The notes under the pieces: model-generated
Told to the model about the DNA's origin: nothing
What the model saw: the letters and a program-made list of their open reading frames with translations, nothing else
Databases searched by the model: none
Assembly (NCBI RefSeq): GCF_051513965.1
Contig: NZ_CP195847.1
Span: forward strand, 2,542,001-2,606,000
Length of the DNA stretch: 64,000 nt
Reading direction: 5' to 3'
From: Paramicrobacterium sp051513965
GTDB lineage: Bacteria; Actinomycetota; Actinomycetes; Actinomycetales; Microbacteriaceae
Made by a program: the position numbers and the translations under genes
Part shown: positions 43,494-51,059 of the stretch, piece by piece
How positions within the stretch are numbered: the first letter of the stretch is position 1
Layout of the letters: each line of letters starts with the position of its first letter

Positions 43494-43790
43494 ATGATTG
43501 ACAACGACGACACTCGTGATTATGAGAATTCCCCGGGGCCACACGGCGACCCCGGTGCGAATTCATGGGCGAGACCGGATGCCGCGTCACGCGCAGACCA
43601 TCTGTCACCCAGCGGAGACCCGGGCAGCGATTCGTCCGACCGCAGGGCGCACTACGCCGAGGGAGAGAATCCGGAGTCGCACGGCGACCCCGGCGGTGGA
43701 TCCCGCGCGCGTCCCGACAAGCACGCCATGGACGACAATCCGTTCGGAGGCGGCGACCCGGGTGCAGACTCGTGGAGCAGGGAGGGCTGA
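43494..43790 (+). CDS. Small protein with four GDPG repeats, unknown function
   Basis: 98 residues, hydrophilic and rich in Gly, Asp, Pro, Ser and Arg, with no Cys and no membrane segment. Four imperfect repeats occur about every 23 residues: HGDPGANSWARPDA (18-30), SGDPGSDSSDR (40-50), HGDPGGGSRARPDK (63-76) and GGDPGADSWSREG (87-98). I do not recognise the family. The ATG at 43494 has GAGGAG 8 bases upstream. It stands between the divergent copper ATPase and csoR, which makes a copper-response role possible but unproven; the protein lacks the usual copper ligands except three His. Confidence 0.72.
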   Translation: MIDNDDTRDYENSPGPHGDPGANSWARPDAASRADHLSPSGDPGSDSSDRRAHYAEGENPESHGDPGGGSRARPDKHAMDDNPFGGGDPGADSWSREG

Positions 43791-43835
43791 GACGATCGGA
43801 AACGGGCAGGTGACGTTCTCGACCAGGGTCGCGAC

Positions 43836-43857
43836 GCATACCGGGAGGGGGTATACT
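43836..43857 (+). promoter_or_regulatory. CsoR-type operator and -10 of the csoR operon
   Basis: ATACC, seven bases, GGTAT (43838-43854) fits the CsoR half-sites; the -10 TATACT (43852-43857) overlaps its right arm. Autoregulation of csoR-copZ is the natural reading. Confidence 0.8.
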
Positions 43858-43874
43858 CGTCGTCGGGAGGCATC

Positions 43875-44156
43875 ATGCAACACGGTTACGTCGACGACAA
43901 AGAGGCTCTGCTGAAGCGCTTGAAGCGCGCAGAGGGTCAGGTTCGCGGCATCCACAAAATGGTCGAGAACGACACCTACTGCATCGACGTGCTCACGCAG
44001 GTGTCTGCGGCGACCAAGGCTCTTGAGACCGTCGCGCTTCAACTGCTCGACGACCACCTCAGCCACTGCGTCGCCCAGGCCACGCAGGAGGGCGGCCCGG
44101 TCGCCGACGAGAAGCTCAAAGAGGCGTCCGCGGCCATCGCGCGCCTCGTCCGCTGA
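43875..44156 (+). CDS. csoR: Copper-sensing repressor CsoR
   Basis: 93-residue four-helix repressor that releases DNA on binding Cu(I). The ligands Cys36, His61 and Cys65 are all present (NDTYCIDVL and DDHLSHCV) at the numbering known for M. tuberculosis CsoR. KRLKRAEGQVRGIHKMVE is the DNA-contact helix of the family. GGAGG precedes the ATG. It is followed by copZ after 21 bases and probably controls both operators in this cluster. Confidence 0.95.
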   Translation: MQHGYVDDKEALLKRLKRAEGQVRGIHKMVENDTYCIDVLTQVSAATKALETVALQLLDDHLSHCVAQATQEGGPVADEKLKEASAAIARLVR

Positions 44157-44177
44157 CACGACATGCAAAGGAACAAC

Positions 44178-44510
44178 ATGGCTTTCACTGATCTCGGACT
44201 CTCTGACAAGAACGCCGGCGGATGCTGCTCGGGCGGCGCATGCATGTGCGGCGACGACCACGGCTCCGGCGCGCACGCCACCGCGACCGCGGAGGGCACC
44301 GTCTCGACGACCTTCGGCGTCACCGGAATGTCGTGCGGCCACTGCGTCAACGCGGTGACGGAGGAGCTCTCGGCACTCGGAACCGTCACGGGTGTGAACG
44401 TCGACCTGCGCCCGGGTGAGGAGTCGAAGGTCACTGTGACGAGCGAGGACCCGCTCGAGACGGCATCCGTTCGCGCTGCGATCGAAGACGCCGGCTACAC
44501 GCTCGCGTAG
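44178..44510 (+). CDS. copZ: CopZ-like copper chaperone with N-terminal Cys-rich extension
   Basis: 110 residues. The C-terminal 70 are an HMA domain with GMSCGHCVNAV (Cys53, Cys56), delivering Cu(I) to the ATPase or CsoR. The first 30 residues add a second cluster, GGCCSGGACMCGDDH (Cys16, 17, 22 and 24), not found in ordinary CopZ. An ATG at 44178 with AAAGGAA 4 bases upstream is preferred over 44163. A strong terminator follows. Confidence 0.92.
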   Translation: MAFTDLGLSDKNAGGCCSGGACMCGDDHGSGAHATATAEGTVSTTFGVTGMSCGHCVNAVTEELSALGTVTGVNVDLRPGEESKVTVTSEDPLETASVRAAIEDAGYTLA

Positions 44511-44523
44511 GCACAGGTCCAAC

Positions 44524-44553
44524 GTCGCCCCGGCTCAGAGGGGCCGGGGCGAC
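44524..44553 (+). terminator. Terminator of the csoR-copZ operon
   Basis: 11-base GC arms (GTCGCCCCGGC at 44524-44534, complement at 44543-44553), 13 bases after the copZ stop, followed by ATCATCTCT. Confidence 0.75.
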
Positions 44554-44596
44554 ATCATCTCTGCGCCACGGCTGTCGCAGGCATCCCGAATCGCGA

Positions 44597-44615
44597 TATT
44601 CTGTCGCAACGACAG
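44597..44615 (+). promoter_or_regulatory. Operator and -10 of the MarR gene
   Basis: Palindrome CTGTCG-CAA-CGACAG (44601-44615) overlapping a -10-like TATTCT (44597-44602); a likely autoregulatory MarR site. Confidence 0.65.
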
Positions 44616-44639
44616 CGCTTGAGATTCACGGAGGTAGCC

Positions 44640-45131
44640 GTGGCGACGTCCCGATGGCAGTACCGCTCGCAGCTTGTGAGCGCTCTGACGCACATCATGA
44701 GCACGTGGACGAGCGCGGACTTCATCTCCGCGGTCGCGCAGGATGGCGGCGTCGAGCTGGACCGCCCCTCGATCGTCGCCATCACCACCCTCGGCATGTA
44801 TGGGCCGCAGCGCCCGTCGGCCCTCGCGAATGCCCTCGTCACAGGCGCCTCCAATGTGTCGAAGATCGTCGCCCGCCTCGAGCGGGCCGGGCTCGTGCGC
44901 CGCGACACGGATCCCGCGGATGCGCGAGCGAGCCTCGTGCACCTCACCCATGCCGGTAACGAGGTCGCGGCCTCCCTCACCCGCGCGGGCGACGAACTCG
45001 CAGACACGCTGCTGCGCTCGTGGAGCGCGCACGACCGCGCGGAGTTCGAACGACTGCTGGTCGCCTTCGACCGGGCGAGCACGGAGTACGCCGCCCAGAT
45101 GCTGCAGCAGCGGGACACTGAGCGGAGCTGA
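44640..45131 (+). CDS. MarR-family transcriptional regulator
   Basis: 163-residue winged-helix dimer. Helix-turn-helix and wing: PSALANALVTGASNVSKIVA, RLERAGLVRRDTDPADARAS. Start at the GTG 44640 because GGAGG lies 5 bases upstream; a TTG at 44619 would place this site inside the gene. The ligand and targets are unknown. Apart from its own operator, no adjacent gene is an obvious target; the neighbour is convergent. Confidence 0.9.
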   Translation: MATSRWQYRSQLVSALTHIMSTWTSADFISAVAQDGGVELDRPSIVAITTLGMYGPQRPSALANALVTGASNVSKIVARLERAGLVRRDTDPADARASLVHLTHAGNEVAASLTRAGDELADTLLRSWSAHDRAEFERLLVAFDRASTEYAAQMLQQRDTERS

Positions 45132-45136
45132 GCGAC

Positions 45137-46201
45137 TCAGCGTGTGGTCGCCTCGGCGCGTGAGGCGCGGGCATCCTCGATCTCGATGTCGGAGACCACG
45201 CACGCGAACCCGCGATGCGACCGCGTGGTGAAGACCATGATCACCGTCGTGACAAACAGCGCGAAGGTGAGGAGGCCTGCCGGCCAGGCATCCCACCGGA
45301 GCAGAAGCGTGTAACCGCCGATGCCGAAGAGAAAGCGCAGCGGACGCGAGAGACTCGCCGGCAGGCGGCGGTGGCGAGCGCGGATCAGGACGATGCGCTC
45401 CCCCACCGTGACGCCACCTACGAGAACGGAGACGAGCTGGATGCCGAGCGGAAGCGCGATCGCGACGATCTGGAACACGGTCATGGGGATCGCGAGTTCC
45501 GGGCGACCGTCGAACAGCGCGATCGCGAGCTGCGCTGCTGTGACGAGCCAGCCGACGAGAGCGATGAACGCGACGTCGCAGAGCATGCCGAGCGCACGAC
45601 GCCACACGGTGATGGGGCGGGGCGACGCGGCATCCACGGTCTGGCCTCGCCGCCAGAGCAGCATTCCGACGAGGGACCCAAGGAAAGCGCCTGACGTGTT
45701 GGCGATGAGATCGTCGACGTCGAACACACGGTACGAGCAGGAGTAGAGCCCCCAGATGCCCGTGAGCTGGGTAACCTCGATGAGCGCGGAGACCGCGAAC
45801 CCGACGAGCGTCGCCACGACGATGCCGCGATCGCCGAGCCGCCGGAGGAACCAGCCGAGCGGCATGAAGAGCACGACGTTGAGCACCACCTGTGCCGCAG
45901 CCGGATTGTGCAGAAGCGCGCCGACGCTGCCCGCGCCGAGATCGGCGATGTCGCGCACGAACATGAACGGCACCGTCTGCATCGGAACGCACTGCACGTC
46001 GTAGCTCTCGGGGAACGGCACGAGCGTGTACGTCCAGAGCGCCATCGCGTAGATGACCGCCCCCAACCACAGCATCGAGCGCCAGAACGACATCTCGCCA
46101 CGGCGGCGATAGCTGAGCGCGACGAACGGAACGAAGGCGACGATGGCGATGCCGAAGCCGACGACGACGGCGATCAGTGCGGGCACGATGGGGTCGTTCA
46201 C
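45137..46201 (-). CDS. VanZ-RDD fusion membrane protein
   Basis: 354 residues, about nine hydrophobic segments. The first 190 residues form a VanZ-like domain (TYTLVPFPES, VVLNVVLFMPLGWFLRRLGD, SALIEVTQLTGIWGLYSCSY, FDVDDLIANTSGAFLG). The rest resembles an RDD domain (RRALGMLCDVAFIALVGWLV, GERIVLIRARHRRLPAS). VanZ homologs are linked to glycopeptide tolerance and surface homeostasis, but function here is open. TACGAT ends 8 bases before the GTG at 46201. Confidence 0.88.
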   Translation of the reverse strand: MNDPIVPALIAVVVGFGIAIVAFVPFVALSYRRRGEMSFWRSMLWLGAVIYAMALWTYTLVPFPESYDVQCVPMQTVPFMFVRDIADLGAGSVGALLHNPAAAQVVLNVVLFMPLGWFLRRLGDRGIVVATLVGFAVSALIEVTQLTGIWGLYSCSYRVFDVDDLIANTSGAFLGSLVGMLLWRRGQTVDAASPRPITVWRRALGMLCDVAFIALVGWLVTAAQLAIALFDGRPELAIPMTVFQIVAIALPLGIQLVSVLVGGVTVGERIVLIRARHRRLPASLSRPLRFLFGIGGYTLLLRWDAWPAGLLTFALFVTTVIMVFTTRSHRGFACVVSDIEIEDARASRAEATTR

Positions 46202-46209
46202 AGCATCCG

Positions 46210-46215
46210 ATCGTA
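46210..46215 (-). promoter_or_regulatory. -10 element of the VanZ-RDD gene
   Basis: TACGAT on the minus strand, 8 bases before the GTG; near-leaderless. Confidence 0.45.
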
Positions 46216-46240
46216 ATCGAGGACTCCTGAGGGAGTGCGG

Positions 46241-46852
46241 TCAGAGGGCGATGACGCGATCAGCGCGGTGGGCTGCCGCCTGCACACATCGCGCGTTCGG
46301 CTCGTCGACGCGATCGACCCATTCGCGAGCGGCATCCTGTGACTTGCCGAACCGGATGTGACGCGCTGTGAGGCGCTCACGCCGAAGCGCGTCGTCTTCG
46401 CTCACGAACCACACCTCATCGAGCACCTCGCGCAAGCTCTCCCACCCATCGAGCAGAAGATAGTTGCCCTCGGTGACGACGATGTCGACGCTCGGCTCCA
46501 CCGCGATAGCGCCGGCGATCGGCTGCTCGATGTCGCGCTCGAACGCCGGAGCGTAGACCGTGTGATCGGGGCGCTCGGCGAGAACCCGAAGAAGCCGAGC
46601 GTAGCCGTGCAGGTCGAAGGTCTCGGGCGCCCCCTTGCGGTCACGGATGCCGAGGGCATCGAGCGCCTGATCGGCGAGGTGGAAGCCGTCCATCGGGACG
46701 TTCGCGGCGCGGCATCCGAGCTCTCCCACGAGTGCGCCGGCGACCGTCGTCTTGCCTGCTCCGGGGGCACCGCAGATGCCGAGCATCACCCGGCGAGCGC
46801 GGGGACGAATGCCGCTGACCGCCGCCGCCAAGTGCCTGAGATCGTCTGCCAC
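46241..46852 (-). CDS. P-loop kinase of the uridine/pantothenate kinase-like family
   Basis: 203-residue nucleoside/nucleotide kinase family protein. Walker A is GICGAPGAGKTT (residues 25-36). VPMDGFHLADQALDALGIRD and KGAPETFDLHGY are the substrate-loop signatures; VTEGNYLLLDGWESL carries the Walker B-like acidic residue; LTARHIRFGKS is the lid. The substrate (uridine, fructose or pantothenate-like) cannot be told. The GTG at 46852 (VADDLRHLAA) is favoured by CAGACT 6 bases upstream; the long open frame beyond it is shadow sequence. Confidence 0.88.
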   Translation of the reverse strand: MADDLRHLAAAVSGIRPRARRVMLGICGAPGAGKTTVAGALVGELGCRAANVPMDGFHLADQALDALGIRDRKGAPETFDLHGYARLLRVLAERPDHTVYAPAFERDIEQPIAGAIAVEPSVDIVVTEGNYLLLDGWESLREVLDEVWFVSEDDALRRERLTARHIRFGKSQDAAREWVDRVDEPNARCVQAAAHRADRVIAL

Positions 46853-46858
46853 ACGTCG

Positions 46859-46864
46859 AGTCTG
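46859..46864 (-). promoter_or_regulatory. -10 element of the P-loop kinase gene
   Basis: CAGACT on the minus strand, 6 bases before the GTG at 46852. Confidence 0.4.
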
Positions 46865-46948
46865 CCATGCCGTGTTGACGGGGTGAGGCGCACGTGCGAA
46901 CGTTGGCTCGACCGTGGTCTCGGCGGTCAGTCGATCAGAGGAGTCCTC

Positions 46949-47710
46949 GTGAGATCTGTGCTCGTCACCGGAGCCTCCGGCGGAATCGGCGCGGCTGTCG
47001 CTCATCGCTTCGCTGCGGCAGGCGACCGTGTCGCAGTGCACTTCGTCAGCAATCGCGCAGGTGCCGAGAGCACGCTGCGGGCCCTGCCCGCTGAGGGCCA
47101 TGCACTCGTGTCGGGAGATCTCGGCGACCCGGAGGGAGCGAGACAGATCGTGGATGCCGCAGCTGCGGAGCTCGGCACGATCGATGTGCTCGTCTGCAAC
47201 GCCGGCGTCGCGCCCTCGGAGGAGAACAGGCACGTCATCGGCGACGTGTCGTATGAGGAATGGACGTCGACGTTCCGGCGGATGGTCGACGTGAACCTGC
47301 TCGGCTCTGCGAACCTCGCGTGGGCGGTCGCGTCGCGCCTCATCGAGCGCGGGGCTCCGGGCGCGATCGTGAACATCGGCTCGCGCGGCGCCTTTCGGGG
47401 CGAGCCCGAGCACCCGGCATACGCGGCGAGCAAGGCGGGGCTGCACGCACTCGGGCAGTCGCTCGCCGTCGCCCTCGCCCCGCACGGCATCACGGTGACC
47501 TCTGTCGCACCCGGTTTCGTCGCGACCCCGCGCCAGGAGCCGAAGCTCGACGGCCCCGCGGGCGACGCCCTTCGCGCCCAGAGCCCGTTCGGGCGCGTCG
47601 GCACCGCGGAGGAGGTCGCGGCCGCCGTGTTCTGGCTCGCCTCCCCCGAGGCCGCGTGGTGTTCGGGCAGCATCCTGGACGCCAACGGCGCTTCGCACCT
47701 GCGCAGTTGA
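46949..47710 (+). CDS. Short-chain dehydrogenase/reductase
   Basis: 253-residue classical SDR. VLVTGASGGIGAAVAHRFAA binds NAD(P); VLVCNAGVA is the NAG motif; catalytic Ser in VNIGSRGAF and Tyr-Lys in YAASKAGLHALG; APGFVATPR near the end. The GTG at 46949 has AGAGGAG 5 bases upstream. Substrate unknown; similar proteins are annotated as 3-oxoacyl reductases, but no fatty-acid genes are near. Confidence 0.9.
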   Translation: MRSVLVTGASGGIGAAVAHRFAAAGDRVAVHFVSNRAGAESTLRALPAEGHALVSGDLGDPEGARQIVDAAAAELGTIDVLVCNAGVAPSEENRHVIGDVSYEEWTSTFRRMVDVNLLGSANLAWAVASRLIERGAPGAIVNIGSRGAFRGEPEHPAYAASKAGLHALGQSLAVALAPHGITVTSVAPGFVATPRQEPKLDGPAGDALRAQSPFGRVGTAEEVAAAVFWLASPEAAWCSGSILDANGASHLRS

Positions 47711-47811
47711 CGTGCGGCCCGCACATGTGAGGCGAGGAGCGTCGCCGATGCGGCATCCCGTCGACAACTCGGCCGGGCAGGTGAGAGTCTGGAGCAGTCG
47801 AGAGGAGCGCC

Positions 47812-48726
47812 ATGGCACGGCGAGTGCAGTTTTCGGAGTTCGGCGGGCCCGAGGTCTTCGAGGTGGTCGAGCAGGAGATTCCCAAGGTCGGTGAGGGTCA
47901 GGTGCGTGTGCGCGTTCTCGCGGCCGGACTCAACCCCGTCGACTGGAAGATCGCCGGAGATGCACAGAACGCCAGCCGCTTCGGCGTGACGCTGCCCTCC
48001 GGCAACGGCAACGACTTCGCCGGGTACGTCGATCGCGTGGGTGACGGCGTGACCGAGTGGACAGCGGGCGACCTCGTGTACGGCGGTGCTCGCATGTTCG
48101 CGCAGGCCGACTACGTGCTGGTCGATGCCGACACGTTGAACTCCGTGCCGGACGGCATGTCGATCGAACTCGCGGCCTGCCTCGACATCGCGGGGCGCAC
48201 GGCGACCGCCCTCGTCCGCATGATGAGCGTCGCCGATGGAGACACGGTTCTCGTGAGTGCGGCCGCGGGTGGGGTGGGTCTGCTCGTCGCTCAGCTCTGC
48301 CGCCTGCGCGGCGCGACCGTGATCGGCACCGCGAGCGAGGGCAACCACGACTTTCTGAGAGAGCTCGGCGTGACGCCCGTCACGTATGGCGACGGGCTCA
48401 TCGACCGAATCAGGGATGCCGCGCCACAGGGCGTCGACGTCGTGCTCGACCACGCGGGCCGCGAGACGCTCGACGTCGCAGAGCAGCTCGGCGTCCCCGC
48501 GGACCGCATCAACACGATCGCGGCGAAGCCCTACGGCGCTGAGCGCGGCTTCGGCACATATGGGCGGGCGGAGAGCCTCACCAGCGAACTGCGTATGTTG
48601 GCAGAGCGCATCGCGGAAGGAGCCATCGTTCTTCCGATCACGCGTTATCCCATCGAGCGCGTTCGCGACGCATACGAGGAGCTGCTGACGGGGCACGTCC
48701 GCGGCAAGGTCGTGCTGACCCTCTGA
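47812..48726 (+). CDS. NADP-dependent quinone oxidoreductase, paralog 2
   Basis: 304-residue enzyme of the same group as the product at 39762-40733. Shared stretches include AAGLNPVDWKIAGDAQ, LPSGNGNDFAG, VSAAAGGVGLLVAQL and VDVVLDHAGRETLDVAEQLG. It lacks the N-terminal extension and the C-terminal 15 residues of paralog 1. AGAGGAG precedes the ATG. The 3' side meets the dispersed hairpin repeat at 48781. Confidence 0.9.
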   Translation: MARRVQFSEFGGPEVFEVVEQEIPKVGEGQVRVRVLAAGLNPVDWKIAGDAQNASRFGVTLPSGNGNDFAGYVDRVGDGVTEWTAGDLVYGGARMFAQADYVLVDADTLNSVPDGMSIELAACLDIAGRTATALVRMMSVADGDTVLVSAAAGGVGLLVAQLCRLRGATVIGTASEGNHDFLRELGVTPVTYGDGLIDRIRDAAPQGVDVVLDHAGRETLDVAEQLGVPADRINTIAAKPYGAERGFGTYGRAESLTSELRMLAERIAEGAIVLPITRYPIERVRDAYEELLTGHVRGKVVLTL

Positions 48727-48780
48727 GCGCGTGCAGTGCGCCGACCCGGGAGCTGTCGCGTGACGTGCCTCATGCGCGTC

Positions 48781-48853
48781 GGGTAGGAGAGGGAGCATTC
48801 AGAAGGACGAAATTCGCGAAAGCATCCTTCTGAGTGCCTCATCTCCTACCTGG
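48781..48853 (-). repeat. Dispersed hairpin repeat, copy 2
   Basis: Reverse-orientation copy of 5267-5339. Its own arms are 9 perfect outer bases (GGTAGGAGA, 48782-48790, with 48842-48850) and 12 inner bases with one mismatch (CATTCAGAAGGA, 48796-48807, with 48825-48836). It lies between convergent genes and its right arm encodes the last residues of the minus-strand gene. Confidence 0.85.
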
Positions 48854-50890
48854 TGAACGGTTGCCCGCCGTCGGCTGATGCGCTGTCCCGAGGGCGAACG
48901 CGGCCTCGAAGCCGTCGAAGATCGCGGCATCGATGGTCCGTGGGGAGCGCGCATCCCCTACGACCGTGGCTGGCAGCCGGTCGACCGTGAACGGCACCTG
49001 CTCGCGCGGAGTCGCCAGCACGATGCTGCGCGCGGGGACCTCACGCTGGGCTCCACTCGCGACATTGCGGAGCGTCGCTGTGGCAGCATCCTGGTCGAAC
49101 CCCACGAGGGTCTCTGACACGTCGATCGTGAACTCACCTGGGGGCAGTGCGCCCGGCGTGCCCGGCGTGCGAAACAGTCTCCGATGCAGATGGTCGCGGT
49201 CCTGACTGCCGCGGATCGCGGGGAAGGCGGTGTCAAAGCGCGTGACCAGGCGCACATCGTGTGCGGCGGCGACCGCGAGCGCGACTCCCGCCGAGTACGG
49301 GGTGCCGTCGTGGTCGACGATGAGCACCGGCGACTCCAGCCTCCCCGGATCACCGACCGCCCGCCACGCGGAGTGGGCGCCCGGCAGCGCGGCGAGCTCT
49401 GTGAGCGCTGCTGACGCGGCATCCGTTCTCGACATCGCACTCGTGCCGTGCGCCGGACGCGACCCCGTCGCGACGATGACCCGATCGAACGAGCTGAGCT
49501 GCTCGGCGGCGACAGGCGTGCTGAGGTGAATGTCGACGTCGGCGGTGTCGCGGGTGAGGTCGTCGATGAGCAGTTGGATGCTGTCACGCCCCGGCACCCG
49601 CGTGGCGAGGTTCAGCTGCCCGCCGAGTCGGTCGGATGCCTCGAAGAGCGTCACCGCGTGGCCGTTGCGGTGGAGCTCGGCCGCCGCCTTGAGGCCGGCG
49701 GGTCCTCCGCCCACGACGGCCACACGCTCGGCACGCTTCGCACGCGGAGGCACCCCGCGATTCCGCTCGCGCCCCACGGTCGGGTTGACCGTGCAGCCCA
49801 TCGGCAGGCCGGCACCGGTGCGGGCGAGGCATCCCTGATTGAGACGGATGCAGTGCGTGATCGCGCCGCCGTCTCGGAGCTTGGTGGCCAGGTCGGGGTC
49901 GGCGATCTGCGCCCGGGTCAGCGCGACCATGTCGGCGATGCCGTCGTCGATGACCGACCGGGCGTCGTCGACCGTCGCGGCTCCGACACCGAAGACCGGA
50001 ATGTCGGGGTGGCGCCGTTTGACCGCCGCCACGTCGTCACGGAGCCACCGCGCGGGCATCGCCGACGACGGAAAGACGTAGTGCACCTGGTGGTACTCGC
50101 CGCCCGCGAGATTGATGTAGTCGATGCGCACGTGTTCCCGCAGGTGGTCGATGATCGCCAGGCAGTCGTCCTGACCGAGGCCGGCCTCGGTGAACTCGTT
50201 TGCGACGATGCGGATGCCGACAGCGACGTCGTCTCCGGCACGCTCACGCACCGCGGCGAGCACCTCGAGCGGAAAGCGGGCACGGTTCTCGAGCGAACCG
50301 CCGTATGCGTCGGTGCGGCTGTTGTACAGCGGCGAGAGAAACTGGTGCAGAAGGTAGCCGTGCGCCATGTGCACCTCGACCCCGTCGAAGCCGCCGCGGA
50401 GCGCGTTCTCGGCGGCGAGCGCCCAGCCGCCGACGAACTCGGCGATGTCGGCATCGGTGGCCGCGACCGTCGCGGAGCCTGACGGCGACAGCATCCTGCT
50501 CGCGCTGAAAACCGGGCGTGGCCCGTCGGGTCCGTCGGGCGATGCCTGTGCGCCGTGGTGGTTCAGCTGCGCGAAGATTCTGGCGCCGCGTTCGTGAACG
50601 GCATCCGTCATTCTTCTGTCGGCGTCGACGATGTCGGTTCGCCACCCGTCGACGAAGCCGCGGATAGCGCTGGAGGGATGCACGAACCGGTTGCCCGCGA
50701 TGAACAGCGCCGTTCCGCCTTCGGCACGGCGAGCGAAGTAGTCGATCTCCTGCTGCGATTCGTGGCCGCCGACCGCGTACAGCTTGGAGTGCGCGGCCTG
50801 CATCAGCCGGTTCCGAACGATGATCGGCCCGATGCGCAAAGGGGCGAAGAGGGGATCGGCTGCTTCTCCCACGACCGTGTCGGTGCTCAT
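48839..50890 (-). CDS. Old-yellow-enzyme/2,4-dienoyl-CoA reductase-type FMN-FAD oxidoreductase
   Basis: 683 residues. An FMN TIM barrel (1-370; PLRIGPIIVRNRLMQAAHSK, FAQLNHHGAQAS, FDGVEVHMAHGYLLHQFLSP) is joined to a FAD/NAD(P) module (AVVGGGPAGLKAAAELHRNG). In E. coli FadH four Cys hold a 4Fe-4S cluster between them; here the spacing is kept (347, 350, 354, 366) but 350 is Leu (CIRLNQGC...MGC), so one ligand is missing. Electron transfer may use a three-Cys cluster or none. Substrate unknown. The final residues lie in the repeat at 48781-48853. Confidence 0.88.
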   Translation of the reverse strand: MSTDTVVGEAADPLFAPLRIGPIIVRNRLMQAAHSKLYAVGGHESQQEIDYFARRAEGGTALFIAGNRFVHPSSAIRGFVDGWRTDIVDADRRMTDAVHERGARIFAQLNHHGAQASPDGPDGPRPVFSASRMLSPSGSATVAATDADIAEFVGGWALAAENALRGGFDGVEVHMAHGYLLHQFLSPLYNSRTDAYGGSLENRARFPLEVLAAVRERAGDDVAVGIRIVANEFTEAGLGQDDCLAIIDHLREHVRIDYINLAGGEYHQVHYVFPSSAMPARWLRDDVAAVKRRHPDIPVFGVGAATVDDARSVIDDGIADMVALTRAQIADPDLATKLRDGGAITHCIRLNQGCLARTGAGLPMGCTVNPTVGRERNRGVPPRAKRAERVAVVGGGPAGLKAAAELHRNGHAVTLFEASDRLGGQLNLATRVPGRDSIQLLIDDLTRDTADVDIHLSTPVAAEQLSSFDRVIVATGSRPAHGTSAMSRTDAASAALTELAALPGAHSAWRAVGDPGRLESPVLIVDHDGTPYSAGVALAVAAAHDVRLVTRFDTAFPAIRGSQDRDHLHRRLFRTPGTPGALPPGEFTIDVSETLVGFDQDAATATLRNVASGAQREVPARSIVLATPREQVPFTVDRLPATVVGDARSPRTIDAAIFDGFEAAFALGTAHQPTAGNRSPGRR

Positions 50891-50975
50891 GTCGATACTC
50901 TATGGGGAACTCTGCGGCCCCACAGGGAACTCCGCAGCCGCTGATGCGCTGATAGCGACTCGGCATTTCAGACGG

Positions 50976-51031
50976 AGAAAGACACGTCCACAGGATGCTT
51001 CTCGCGTGAGAGCCCTGTGGACGTGCTTTCT
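50976..51031. terminator. Hairpin between the GH13 and OYE genes
   Basis: 18-base arms (AGAAAG, a bulged A, CACGTCCACAGG at 50976-50994; complement at 51014-51031) and a 19-base loop. The loop begins ATGCTTCTCGCG, so the GGATGCTTnTCGCG core of the dispersed repeats at 5267 and 48781 is shared. It lies 28 bases after the alpha-glucosidase stop (minus strand) and should terminate that operon. Confidence 0.75.
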
Positions 51032-51059
51032 ATTCAGGTGCGTGCCGAAAGGCGCTGCG

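Noticed and set aside
46853..47818. 965 bases of open frame extending the kinase gene upstream
   Set aside because: It is the shadow of the SDR gene on the other strand; protein similarity begins only at the GTG at 46852.
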